Assembly (NCBI GenBank): GCA_963741995.1
Contig: CAVUKI010000011.1
Span: 74,251 to 138,250, forward strand
Length of the DNA: 64,000 nucleotides
Source: Bog-473 sp963741995
GTDB lineage: Bacteria; Actinomycetota; Acidimicrobiia; Acidimicrobiales; RAAP-2
Reading direction: 5' to 3'
Part shown: positions 27,401-35,797 of the stretch, piece by piece
Position numbering within the stretch: position 1 is the first letter of the stretch
Layout of the letters: each line of letters opens with the position of its first letter
The notes under the pieces: generated by a model
Told to the model about the DNA's origin: nothing
Seen by the model: the letters and a program-made list of their open reading frames with translations, nothing else
The model's database searches: none
Made by a program: the position numbers and the translations under genes

Positions 27401-28561
27401 TCACTCTCCAGCCGCCGCCCGGTCCTGCGCCACCGCGTCGTAGGACGCGTAGTCCGAGCCGGTGTCGTCGGCGAATTCGAACTCGAGCAGCCCCGCCTCG
27501 CCCCAGCGCTCGCGCAGGTAGCCGTTGTTGGCGTCGAGCAGGCCGAGCTTGCGCACGTTGGGCACCAGCTTGGCGAAGAAGCCGCGGGCGAAGCCGCCCA
27601 TCGGGTTCAGTTTCGCCTTCTGCGCTGCCTGCACGATGAAGGGGTACACCTCCTCGGCCGTCGTGCCCATGCGCTCCCACACCTCGGGCGTCGTGGCCCG
27701 AGCCCGCGAATTCAAAGTGGCATCGAGGAGGAAGTCCTGGCGCTCTTTCAGCTCGGCCTCGCTCAGCTCACGGTAGAACTCCGTCAAGGTCAGCACGCCG
27801 AAGGCCACGTGGCGCGCCTCGTCGGACATGACGTAGCGCAGCAGCTTGGTCAGCAGCGGCTCCTTGGTGCGCCGCAGCATGTCGCCGAAGGCGGCGAGCG
27901 CCAGCGACTCGATCACGATCTGCATCCCGAGGTAGGCGATGTCCCAACGCGGATCCTCCAGCAGCGACCAGATCTGCTCCTTGAGGAACGGGCTCATCGG
28001 GTACGCGTCGCCCAGCTTGGTGCGGAGATACTTGGCGAAGACCTCCGTGTGCCTCGCCTCGTCCATGGTCTGGGTCGAGGCGTAGTACTTGGCGTCGATC
28101 CACGGCACGGTCTCGACGATCTTGGCCGCGGTCATCATGGCGCCCTGCTCGCCGTGCATGAACTGCGAGAGGTTCGCCTTGAACATCTCGATCCCGAGCT
28201 GCGTGTACTCCTTCTCGGTCCACGTGGCCAGGGGCGAGCCGGGCAGCGTGCCGGCCACCCGGGCCACCGCCAGCAGCGGGCTCTCCTGCTCGGCCACCAG
28301 GCGCTCGGGGTCGACGTCGATGGACCAGTCCAGGTCCGTGACGCTGTTCCACTGCGACCCCATGGCCTTGTTGTAGAGCGTGACGAGCTGTCCCCGGTCC
28401 CGCTCGTAGTCCCACAGGAAGAGCCGGTCCGCGTTGTCGTGGATGACCTGGACGGCCGCCTCCATGTCCTGCCGGCCCGGTACCTGAGGCGTGACCTCTG
28501 TGTTCCCGGACACCGGAGGTGTCGCCGCGGTCTCGGACACCGGAGGTGTCGCTGTGGTCAT
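27401..28561 (-). CDS. Ferritin-like diiron protein (R2/AurF-like)
   Basis: A 386-aa helical protein with two diiron half-sites. First half: E in FMHGEQGAMM and ExxH in MDEARHTEVF. Second half: E in IVIESLALAAF and ExxH in SDEARHVAFG. This E...ExxH...E...ExxH layout is that of R2-like and AurF/CmlI-type oxygenases. A hydroxylation or N-oxidation role is inferred, not shown. It is the last of the acyl-CoA operon, so an acyl or steroid substrate is plausible. The first 30 residues (TPPVS repeats) are low complexity and coincide with a duplicated DNA palindrome, so the true start could be near M33. Confidence 0.8.
   Translation of the reverse strand: MTTATPPVSETAATPPVSGNTEVTPQVPGRQDMEAAVQVIHDNADRLFLWDYERDRGQLVTLYNKAMGSQWNSVTDLDWSIDVDPERLVAEQESPLLAVARVAGTLPGSPLATWTEKEYTQLGIEMFKANLSQFMHGEQGAMMTAAKIVETVPWIDAKYYASTQTMDEARHTEVFAKYLRTKLGDAYPMSPFLKEQIWSLLEDPRWDIAYLGMQIVIESLALAAFGDMLRRTKEPLLTKLLRYVMSDEARHVAFGVLTLTEFYRELSEAELKERQDFLLDATLNSRARATTPEVWERMGTTAEEVYPFIVQAAQKAKLNPMGGFARGFFAKLVPNVRKLGLLDANNGYLRERWGEAGLLEFEFADDTGSDYASYDAVAQDRAAAGE
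28509..28550. repeat. Two copies of a 15-bp palindrome at the start of the diiron gene
   Basis: GACACCGGAGGTGTC occurs exactly twice, at 28509-28523 and 28536-28550, with centres 27 bp apart. Each copy is a perfect 6-3-6 palindrome. They lie 10-50 bp inside the annotated 5' end of the diiron gene and encode part of its TPPVS repeats. A third, partial version may follow. They could be tandem operator sites or simply a slippage-made repeat. Confidence 0.55.
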
Positions 28562-28570
28562 GGACCGAGG

Positions 28571-29485
28571 CTACTTCCGCCGCCCGCCCATGTTGGCGTT
28601 CGGCGCCGCCTTGGCCACGAGGTCGGGCACGATCTTGCCGAGCTCGGCCGGGTCCCAGCGGTCGCCCTTGTCGGCTGCCGGCCCTTCCACCCAGCCTTCG
28701 GCCACGCTGATGTGGTCGCCCTGCACGTTGAAGACGCGACCGGTGATGCCGGCCGACTCGGAGCTGCCGAGCCACACGACGATCGGCGCGATGTTGGCCG
28801 GGTCGAAGGCGTCGAACTCCTCGGGCTTCTTCTCGGTCGGCGTGAAACCCCCACCCAGGTTCTCCGTCATGCGGGTGAGCGCGGCCGGCGCGATGGCGTT
28901 GACGGTGACGCCGTAGCGCTCGAGCTCCATGGCGGCGATGATGGTGAACGAGGCGATGCCGGCCTTGGCCGCGCCGTAGTTCGTCTGGCCCACGTTGCCG
29001 TAGATGCCCGACGGCGACGTCGTGTTGATGATGCGGGCGTCGTTCGTCTCGCCCGCCTTCGTGCGGTTGCGCCAGTACTCCACGGCGTGGCGTGTCGGCG
29101 CGAAGGTGCCGCGCAGGTGCACCTTGATGACGGCGTCCCACTCCTCGATGGTCATGTTGACCAGCATGCGGTCGCGCAGGATGCCCGCGTTGTTGACGAG
29201 CACGTCGATCGTCCCGAAGGCGTCGACGGCGGTCTGGATCAGGCGGCCCGCACCCTCGTAATCCGAGACGTCGTCGCCGTTGGCCACGGCCTCGCCGCCC
29301 ATGGCGCGGACCTCGTCGACCACCTGGCCGGCCGGGCCGTCCGAGGAGCCGGACCCGTCCACCTCGGCGCCCAGGTCGTTGATGACCAGCTTGGCGCCCT
29401 GGCTGGCGAACTCGAGGGCGTGCTCCCGCCCGATGCCCCGCCCTGCCCCGGTGATGACGACGACCCGTCCGTCACAGATACCCAC
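28571..29485 (-). CDS. SDR family oxidoreductase, 3-hydroxyacyl-CoA dehydrogenase-like
   Basis: A 304-aa short-chain dehydrogenase. NAD-binding loop VVITGAGRGIGREHALEF near residue 10, NDLGAE for cofactor choice, VLVNNAGILRDRML, and the active site with S in NTTSPSGIYG and Y-x-x-x-K in TNYGAAKAG. The 30-residue insertion after the second strand and the C-terminal extension are typical of the SDR domain of peroxisomal multifunctional enzyme 2. It likely acts in beta-oxidation of branched or sterol-derived acyl-CoA. It lies between the acyl-CoA synthetase and the diiron protein on the same strand (gaps of 37 and 9 bp). Confidence 0.85.
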   Translation of the reverse strand: MGICDGRVVVITGAGRGIGREHALEFASQGAKLVINDLGAEVDGSGSSDGPAGQVVDEVRAMGGEAVANGDDVSDYEGAGRLIQTAVDAFGTIDVLVNNAGILRDRMLVNMTIEEWDAVIKVHLRGTFAPTRHAVEYWRNRTKAGETNDARIINTTSPSGIYGNVGQTNYGAAKAGIASFTIIAAMELERYGVTVNAIAPAALTRMTENLGGGFTPTEKKPEEFDAFDPANIAPIVVWLGSSESAGITGRVFNVQGDHISVAEGWVEGPAADKGDRWDPAELGKIVPDLVAKAAPNANMGGRRK

Positions 29486-29522
29486 GTGTTCAGCTCCTTT
29501 GGTTTTGGTCAGCTCTTTCTTC

Positions 29523-31095
29523 TCAGGCCGGCTTCGATGCCGTCCTGTACTGCTCGCGCAACTTCCTCTTGAAGATCTTCCCAGTATCCTCCCGCGGCAG
29601 CTCCGACACGAAGTCGACGCTGCGGGGGCACTTGAAATGGGCCAGGCGGTCCCGGCAGAAGGCCATGAGCTCGGCGGCCAGCTCGTCCGTCCCCACCACC
29701 CCGTCCGCCGGCTGGACCACGGCTTTCACGGCTTCGCCCCACTCGTCGTCGGGCACCCCGATGGTGGCCACGTCACCCACCGCCGGGTGCTCCAGCAGCA
29801 CGGCGTCGACCTCGGCCGGGTAGATGTTGACTCCGCCGGAAATGATGAGGTTGGCGGTGCGGTCGGTGAGGTACAGGAACCCTTCATCGTCCATGTAGCC
29901 CATGTCGCCCAGGGTGTAGTACTCGCCGCGGAAGGCCCCTGCCGTCTTCTCCCTGTCGCCGTAGTAGTCGAACTTGGTGGCGGCCGGCGCCTGCAGGAAG
30001 ACCAGTCCGATCTCACCCGGCGGGAGGTCGTTGCCGGCGTCGTCGGCCACCTTGACCAGGCCCGGGACCATGGGCCGGCCGACCGTGCCCGGATGGGCCA
30101 GCCAGGTCGCCGAATCGACGAGCGTGCCCAGGCCCTCGGTCGCCGCGTAGTACTCCACCACCACCGGGCCGAGCCACTCGATCATCCGTCGCTTGATCGG
30201 CACGGGACACGGCGCGGCGCCGTGGATCACGAACCGGAGCGACGAGGTGACGAAGCGCTCGCGCGTCTCCGCCGGCAGGGCCAGCAGGCGGTGGAACATG
30301 GTCGGGACCATGTGCGTGTGCGTGATGCCGTGCCGCTGAACCAGCTGCAGCGCCTCCACGGGGTCCCAGTGGTCCATCACCACCAGGGGCACTCCGTAGA
30401 GGAAGGGGACCGCCACCGAGAAGGCCAGCGGGGCGGCGTGGTAGAGCGGGCCGGTGAGGAGATGGGAGTCGACCGTCGTCTCGTAGTCCTCGTCGTAGCC
30501 GCAGAAATTGACGGTGGCCAGTGCGCTCACGGCCGCCGTGTCGCGGTGGACGCCCTTCGGCCGGCCGGTGGTGCCCGACGTGTAGAGCATCTGGGTGCCC
30601 ATGACCGGGTCCTCGATGTCGGAGCCGTCCTCCGCGGCCACCACGGCGTTGTACATCTCGAACCCCGGGAGGTAGCCGCCCGTGTTGATCGTGACGAGGC
30701 CGGGCCCGCCGGCGGCGGCGGCAACGGCGACCTTGTCGCCCAAGGTGCCCGAGCAGACGAAGGCCCTCGCCTCGCAGTTCGCAATGATGTAGGCCGCCTC
30801 CTCCCCGGTCAGGTGCCAGTTGATCGGCGTGAGGCGGAGGCCGATGCGCTGCGCGGCGTAGAGCACCTCCAAGAACGCCGGCTCGTTGGTACACATCGAG
30901 CGCGATGGCGTCACCGGGCCGCAGTCCTCGGGCCCGCAGCGCGCGCGACAGCCGGTTGATCTGGGCGTTGAAGTCGGCGTAGGTGCGGTCCCCGTGCGGG
31001 GTGATCAGCGCGAGGTGGTCCGGGATCCGGGCTGCCCACCACGCGTGCAGCATGCCCTCGGCCGCCGCGGCGCGCTTGTCCTCGGGCACGCTCAC
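29523..31095 (-). CDS. Acyl-CoA synthetase (AMP-binding), frameshifted
   Basis: An adenylate-forming ligase, about 523 aa when repaired. The N-terminal 60 residues (RIPDHLALITPHGDRTYADF) are in one frame. The rest, from MCTNEPAFLEVLYAAQRIGL, is in another; one extra base at about 30897 explains the change. Motifs: P-loop-like TSGTTGRPKGVH, ATEGLG, the YTLGDMGYMDDEGFLYLTDR hinge and the catalytic Lys near PREDTGKIFKRKLRE. FadD-type synthetases activate free fatty or carboxylic acids with ATP and CoA. Its GTG start overlaps the DUF35 stop (GTGA), so it is coupled to the thiolase/DUF35 genes. Confidence 0.85.
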
Positions 31096-31562
31096 GACCC
31101 CTCCTCGGTGGGCCGGAAGAGCGCCAGCTGCCGGCCGTCGCTCATGGGCTCCCAGGTGACGGTCACGGACATGCCGCTGTGGACGTCATCAGGCGGGCAA
31201 CCCACCACGTTTGTCATCATGCGTACCCCCTCCTCCAGATCGACCAGCGCGATACAGAACGGCTCACCATGGGCGAAGGAGGCCCCGGCCAGCTCGGGTC
31301 GGTGCTCGACGACGGCGGCATGGACGGTGGCCCGGCCGTTCGCCTCGCGCCATTCGAGGGCCCCGGGCGCCTCGCCTGCCGCGGCACAGCTCGGGCAGAA
31401 AGCTCGCGGATAGAAGACGCCCCGGTCACACTTCGTGCACCACTGGACGAGGAGACGTCCTTCCCGCGTGGCCTCCCAGAACGGCGCGCTCTCGTCACCG
31501 ACCGGAGGCTCGAAGCGCGCCGGCACCGCTGGTTCGGTCGAGACCGTGCGTTCCGTGCTCAC
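31092..31562 (-). CDS. DUF35 OB-fold, zinc-ribbon protein
   Basis: A 156-aa member of the same family as the protein at 15922. The zinc ribbon is C-x-x-C (QWCTKCDRG) and C-x-x-C (AFCPSCAAAG); the OB-fold has NGRATVHAAVVEHRPEL. It is coupled at both ends: its GTG overlaps the thiolase stop (GTGA) and its stop overlaps the synthetase start (GTGA). This arrangement strongly suggests a thiolase-DUF35 complex. Confidence 0.85.
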   Translation of the reverse strand: MSTERTVSTEPAVPARFEPPVGDESAPFWEATREGRLLVQWCTKCDRGVFYPRAFCPSCAAAGEAPGALEWREANGRATVHAAVVEHRPELAGASFAHGEPFCIALVDLEEGVRMMTNVVGCPPDDVHSGMSVTVTWEPMSDGRQLALFRPTEEGS

Positions 31563-32752
31563 AGCGTGGCCGCGGTCCCGAGCACGGCTGTCGACATGAC
31601 GGAAAGGAACATGCCTGATCCGTGCGCCACGGCGACCTCGGCGCCGTCGACCTGGCGCTGTGCGCCCTCGCCGCGCAGCTGGCGCACGGCTTCGGTGATG
31701 AGGAACATCCCGTACATGCCAGGGTGGGTGAAGGAGAGCCCACCGCCGTTCGTGTTCATGGGGAGCGAGCCGCCGGGCCCGAGGCCGACCTCGGCGGCGA
31801 ACGGGCCACCCTCGCCCTTGGCGCAGAAGCCCAGGTCCTCCAGGTGCAGCAGGGCGGTGATGGTGAAGCTGTCGTAGCCCATGAGCACGTCGACGTCGGC
31901 CGGGCCCATGCCCGCCATGGCGAAGGCGCGGGGGCCCGAGACGGCCCCCGGCGTCGTGGTGAGATCGGGCATCTGGGTGATGCCCATGTGATCGGTGCAG
32001 GTGGCCGCGCCCAGGACGTAGGCCGGCGGCTTGCGCAGGGTCCGGGCACGTGCCGCGCTGGTCATCACGAACGCGCCGGCGCCGTCGGTCACGAGGCAGC
32101 AGTCGAGCAGGTGCAAGGGGCTCACCTGCAGCGGCGAGGCGAGCACATCGGCGATCGTCAGCGGGTCGCGGTAGCGGGCCCGCGGGTTCAGGGCGGCCCA
32201 CTCCCGCGTGGCGACTGCGATGGCGGCCAGCTGCTCCGAGGTGGTGCCGAACTCGTGCATGTGACGGGCGGCGGCCAGTGCGTAAGGCCCCATCGGGAGG
32301 CGGAGCCCGAACGGCAGCTCCCACTCCGCCATCGGGTTGGGACCCGGCATGCCGCGCCGCGGCCGTGCGCGCGTACGGGTGCGGTCGCGGCGCGGGGTCG
32401 AGGCGTAGACGCTGACCACCACGTCGCACACCCCGGCCGCGATGGCGGCCGCCGCGTGCTCGACGTGCACCTCGTAGCTCGAGCCGCCCGTCATGGTGGA
32501 CTCGACGAAGGTCGGGTGCAGGCCCAGGTATTCCGCGAACGCCACGGCCGACTCGGGATGGCAGACCCCGTCGACATCGGCCAGCGTGAGGCCGGCGTCC
32601 TCCAGGGCGTCCAGCACCATGGCGACTTCGAGCTCTCGGCCCGTGCGGTCGAGCTCGCCGGTGGGGGACACGTCGTCAGCCACACCGACGACGGCCGCCG
32701 CGCCGCGCAGGCTGCGGTCTTCCCTGTTCACCCTCGCGACCCCCCGGTCCAC
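31559..32752 (-). CDS. Thiolase-like / lipid-transfer protein
   Basis: A 397-aa thiolase-fold protein. The usual nucleophilic Cys position reads STMTGGSSYEVHVEHAA, without Cys. The later blocks are degenerate too (GYDSFTITALLHLEDLGF where HDCF is expected, and GGLSFTHPGMYGMF in place of GHPxGAxG). Thiolases of the SCP-x group lacking the active Cys include the Ltp2/ChsH2-type aldolases, which work with a DUF35 partner to release a side chain from a steroid or similar acyl-CoA. The adjacent DUF35 gene fits that, so a retro-aldolase is a better guess than classical thiolysis. A later GTG start at 32731 is possible. Confidence 0.8.
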   Translation of the reverse strand: MDRGVARVNREDRSLRGAAAVVGVADDVSPTGELDRTGRELEVAMVLDALEDAGLTLADVDGVCHPESAVAFAEYLGLHPTFVESTMTGGSSYEVHVEHAAAAIAAGVCDVVVSVYASTPRRDRTRTRARPRRGMPGPNPMAEWELPFGLRLPMGPYALAAARHMHEFGTTSEQLAAIAVATREWAALNPRARYRDPLTIADVLASPLQVSPLHLLDCCLVTDGAGAFVMTSAARARTLRKPPAYVLGAATCTDHMGITQMPDLTTTPGAVSGPRAFAMAGMGPADVDVLMGYDSFTITALLHLEDLGFCAKGEGGPFAAEVGLGPGGSLPMNTNGGGLSFTHPGMYGMFLITEAVRQLRGEGAQRQVDGAEVAVAHGSGMFLSVMSTAVLGTAATL

Positions 32753-32773
32753 CCCGACCCAGCCGTGGACGGC

Positions 32774-34123
32774 TCAGGCGTTCTTGGGCAGCTGCGAGAA
32801 GGGCGTCACGCGGTCGTTGTTGGGTTCCTTCGGCAGCCCGAGCACCCGCTCACCAATGATGTTGCGCTGGACCTGGTCGGTCCCGCCATAGATGGGGGGC
32901 GCCTGGGCAAAGAGGGCCATCTCGGTGATGCCGCCCGCAAAAGGGTCACCGGTGGCGTGCTTGAGCGCAGCCTTGTCGTCGCCGTCGTAGGCGTGCAACA
33001 TGCCGGACGGGCCGGAGATGCGCAGCCCGAGATCGCGGGTGAGGCGGACGATCTGGCTCATGGAGAGCTTGGCCACGTTGGGCATGCCGGGTATGTCTCG
33101 GCCCTGCTCCTTGACCGCCTTGACGCGCAGGCCGTTGAAGCGGCCGAGCTCGCCGAGCGTGTAGAGCCGGGCCAGGTCCTGGCGGATGCCGGCGTCGTTG
33201 TTGACCCCCCGGGACTGCGCCAGGCTGATGAGCAGGCCCGCGCCACCCCGCATGGCACCCAGCGCGCCGCCCGGCGCCTGGGACTTCTTGTTGCCACCCG
33301 TCGCTCCGGCGGGGGGAGCGACCAGATCGCCCACCCGCCGGGGCAGCATGCCCATGACGGAGCCCGGTTGGGCCAGGCCGCCTCCGGCCGCGTTGCCGCC
33401 ACCCGAGCCGAGTCCCGCCCGCTCGTTCATGAGGGTCGTGTTGGCGGCGGCCCATCCGTTGTTGAGGCCGCCGATCAGCGCGGAGTCGGCCACCCGGGCG
33501 TCGGTGATGAAGACCTCGTTGAAGAGGGCGTGGCCCGTCATCTCCTTGAGCGGGCGCACGTCGACGCCGGACTGGAGCATGTCGAAGGCGAAGTAGGAGA
33601 TGCCCTGGTGCTTCGGGACGTCCGGATCGGTACGGGCCAGGAGCATGCCGAGGTCGGCGTACTGGCCGCCCGAGGTCCACACCTTCTGGCCGTTGATGAT
33701 CCACTCGTCGCCGTCCTTGATGGCGCGGGTCTGCAGGCCGGCCAGGTCCGAGCCCGCCTGGGGCTCGCTGAAGAGCTGGCACCAGGCCTTTTGGCCGGTG
33801 ACGATGTCGCGCACGTAGAGGTCGATCTGCTCCTGGGTGCCGTGGGTGGCGATGGTTGGCGCGGCCAGCAGCAACCCCAGTCCCGCCGGCGCGCCGAGCG
33901 CCCCGAACTTGGCGACCTCCTGTTGCACCAGGACGACATCGGAGCGGGCCATCGCCTTGCCGTAGGCGTTCTCGGGCAGCCCGGGGGCGGACCAGCCGGC
34001 CAGCCCCATTCGTTCCCACCACTCGGCCACGGTGAGGTCCGGATCCCAGTTGTTGCCCAGCCAGGACCGCAGCTCGCTGAGCAGCTCGTCGGTCCGCGTC
34101 GTCTCGGTAGCGGTGTCGGTCAC
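32774..34123 (-). CDS. Acyl-CoA dehydrogenase
   Basis: A 449-aa flavoprotein. Signature regions: WCQLFSEPQAGSDLAGLQT (FAD/substrate loop), INGQKVWTSGGQYADLGMLLA, YFAFDMLQSGVDVRPL and the C-terminal YGGTDQVQRNIIGERVLGLP. It is somewhat longer than typical ACADs because of a glycine/alanine-rich insertion (GSGGGNAAGGG) at about residues 255-300. This resembles the actinobacterial FadE group acting on long or steroid-side-chain acyl-CoAs. Electrons would go to ETF (3129). It leads the operon, 21 bp before the thiolase-like gene. The divergent DUF1214 gene starts 48 bp away. Confidence 0.88.
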   Translation of the reverse strand: MTDTATETTRTDELLSELRSWLGNNWDPDLTVAEWWERMGLAGWSAPGLPENAYGKAMARSDVVLVQQEVAKFGALGAPAGLGLLLAAPTIATHGTQEQIDLYVRDIVTGQKAWCQLFSEPQAGSDLAGLQTRAIKDGDEWIINGQKVWTSGGQYADLGMLLARTDPDVPKHQGISYFAFDMLQSGVDVRPLKEMTGHALFNEVFITDARVADSALIGGLNNGWAAANTTLMNERAGLGSGGGNAAGGGLAQPGSVMGMLPRRVGDLVAPPAGATGGNKKSQAPGGALGAMRGGAGLLISLAQSRGVNNDAGIRQDLARLYTLGELGRFNGLRVKAVKEQGRDIPGMPNVAKLSMSQIVRLTRDLGLRISGPSGMLHAYDGDDKAALKHATGDPFAGGITEMALFAQAPPIYGGTDQVQRNIIGERVLGLPKEPNNDRVTPFSQLPKNA

Positions 34124-34171
34124 AGACCGAAGCTACCGGGCGCGCCGACCTCCGGGAAACTCCTCGGAAAC

Positions 34172-35335
34172 ATGGGTAGCGTCGTCCGGATGCAAGACGA
34201 CCGCCTCGATGCAGCGTTCGATGCCTGGATACAGGCCCAGACGGCGGCCCTCGACGTGGTGCGGCAGGCCACGGGTGTGCCCGAGTCGGACGTCGACCTG
34301 GCCGAGGGCTACCGCTGGGTGACCCGCCTGACCCGGCTGATCCTCGACTGGATCGTGGAGAAGTCCGACCCGCTGCACCCGCAGCTCTTCGACCTCCAGG
34401 ACGAGTACAAGAAGCTCCTGGTGGACAACCCCGACGTCCACTACACGTTCTGTGTCCTCGACGACTCGCGCACCTACCGCCTCCTCGGGCACCGCGGGGA
34501 CTGCGCCTACCTCGGCATGACCTTCGGCACCCCGTTCGGGCAGGGGCCGGTCGGGGGCCGCACCGGAACGCAGACGCAGACCAACATCGACGAGTTCGAC
34601 CTCGGTCCCAACGGCGAGGTCGACATTCTGATCGCGCCGGCCGCGTCCATGCCCGACCCGAGGCCGCGCAACTCCGTCGTCCTCGAACCCGGGACGGCAC
34701 AGCTGGCCATCCGCGAGACGTACTTCGAGAAGCACCCGGACCGCTTTGCCCGCCTGCGGGTGGAGCTGGTGCCCGAACCCGGCGAGATCGTGCCGCACCC
34801 CATCCTCTCGTCGGAGGAGTTGGCTTCGAAACTCGAGTTCGCCGCCATGTTCCTGACCTTCGTGGGCGGGACGGCGGTGCAGATGTGGCGCGACGCGGAG
34901 AGCAACATGAACACGTTCGGCGGCCAGGCCGGCTCGGCGCACGTGGAGTCCCAGGAGGACGAGGTGCGCTCCCACTCCAACGCGGAGATGACCTACCACG
35001 GCGGACGCTTCCGTCTGGAGCCGGGGCAGGCGCTGGTGGTCACGGTGCACGAGCCCGACAAGCCGTTCCTCTACTGGGGGCTGACGCTGACCTCACCGTG
35101 GATGGAGAGCTTCGACTACCGCTACGCGACCACGGCCTTGAACAACAGGACGGCCAACCGCTCGCCCGATGGCTCCTGGCGGATGGTGATCGCGCCGTCC
35201 GACCCCGGGGTCGAGAACTGGCTCGATACCGGAGGCCGGCTGGAGGGCTACATGCTCGTGCGGTGGGTCCTGGCCGACGGTCCGCCGCACCCCACGGCCG
35301 AGGTGGTCGGCGTGAAGGACCTCACCACGTCGTAA
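34172..35335 (+). CDS. DUF1214 domain protein
   Basis: A 387-aa protein. The C-terminal half carries the DUF1214 pattern: EPDKPFLYWGLTLTSPWMES, YATTALNNRTANRSPDG, WRMVIAPSDPG and ENWLDTGGRLEGYMLVRW. The N-terminal region includes YRLLGHRGDCAYLGMTFGTP and DEFDLGPNGEVDILIAP. The family has no proven activity, although members occur beside steroid and hydrocarbon degradation genes in actinobacteria. Starts at 34172 and 34190 are equally possible. It shares a short divergent promoter region with the acyl-CoA dehydrogenase operon, suggesting a common regulator. Confidence 0.8.
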   Translation: MGSVVRMQDDRLDAAFDAWIQAQTAALDVVRQATGVPESDVDLAEGYRWVTRLTRLILDWIVEKSDPLHPQLFDLQDEYKKLLVDNPDVHYTFCVLDDSRTYRLLGHRGDCAYLGMTFGTPFGQGPVGGRTGTQTQTNIDEFDLGPNGEVDILIAPAASMPDPRPRNSVVLEPGTAQLAIRETYFEKHPDRFARLRVELVPEPGEIVPHPILSSEELASKLEFAAMFLTFVGGTAVQMWRDAESNMNTFGGQAGSAHVESQEDEVRSHSNAEMTYHGGRFRLEPGQALVVTVHEPDKPFLYWGLTLTSPWMESFDYRYATTALNNRTANRSPDGSWRMVIAPSDPGVENWLDTGGRLEGYMLVRWVLADGPPHPTAEVVGVKDLTTS

Positions 35336-35347
35336 CGGCGCGGCGCG

Positions 35348-35761
35348 TCACGCGGGACGGCTCGGGACCTCCTGGACCAGCCAGCCGTTCCCGTCGGGAT
35401 CGCTGAACGAGAGGAACGACCCGTAGTCGGCCCGGGCGGGGTCGGGTCCGTCGGCCTGCACGCCGCCCTCTTCGAAGTGGAAGACATCGGTGGCGGCCAC
35501 GCCGCCGTCTGCGAGCTGGCGCCCGGCCTCTTCGATGTCGCGCACCACCAGGTGCAGCCCTTGCAGCGTCCCGGCTGCCTCCTCGTTCTTCATGAGCGAG
35601 ATGGAGCAACCTGATCCCGTGGGTGTCAGCTGGACGACCCGGAAGTCCTCGCCGGACCGGTGGTCGACGTCGACAGCAAAGCCGACAGCGTCGGCGTAGA
35701 AGTCCTTGGCCCGGTCGACGTCGGCCACCGGGACCACGAGTGTCTCGAGTTTCCAGTCCAT
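35348..35761 (-). CDS. VOC (glyoxalase/dioxygenase) family protein
   Basis: A 137-aa protein of the vicinal-oxygen-chelate fold: two beta-alpha-beta-beta-beta modules, the first with VVPVADVDRAKDFYADAVGF, the second with LVVRDIEEAGRQLADGGV and SDPDGNGWLVQEV at the end. The residues expected for metal binding are a His/Glu set that can only be partly placed (HLVV and the terminal Glu). No substrate is indicated. It is downstream of the sulfotransferase gene (36 bp gap) on the same strand. Confidence 0.85.
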   Translation of the reverse strand: MDWKLETLVVPVADVDRAKDFYADAVGFAVDVDHRSGEDFRVVQLTPTGSGCSISLMKNEEAAGTLQGLHLVVRDIEEAGRQLADGGVAATDVFHFEEGGVQADGPDPARADYGSFLSFSDPDGNGWLVQEVPSRPA

Positions 35762-35797
35762 GTGCCGCTCCTTTGGACGTGGGACGGGATCTGAAAT

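Noticed and set aside
27362..29572. Plus-strand frame of 736 codons opposite the diiron and SDR genes
   Set aside because: No recognisable domain and biased amino-acid content; it mirrors the minus-strand genes.
31559..32752. Ordinary degradative thiolase for the gene at 31559
   Set aside because: The active-site Cys block and the GHPxGAxG block are not intact, so thiolysis is doubtful; a lipid-transfer/aldolase-like role is preferred.
31622..35335. Very long open frame (1237 codons) on the plus strand over the thiolase, acyl-CoA dehydrogenase and DUF1214 genes
   Set aside because: Only its last part (from 34172) is a real protein. The rest is Arg/Gly/Ala/His-rich antisense of well-supported genes, as expected in GC-rich DNA.
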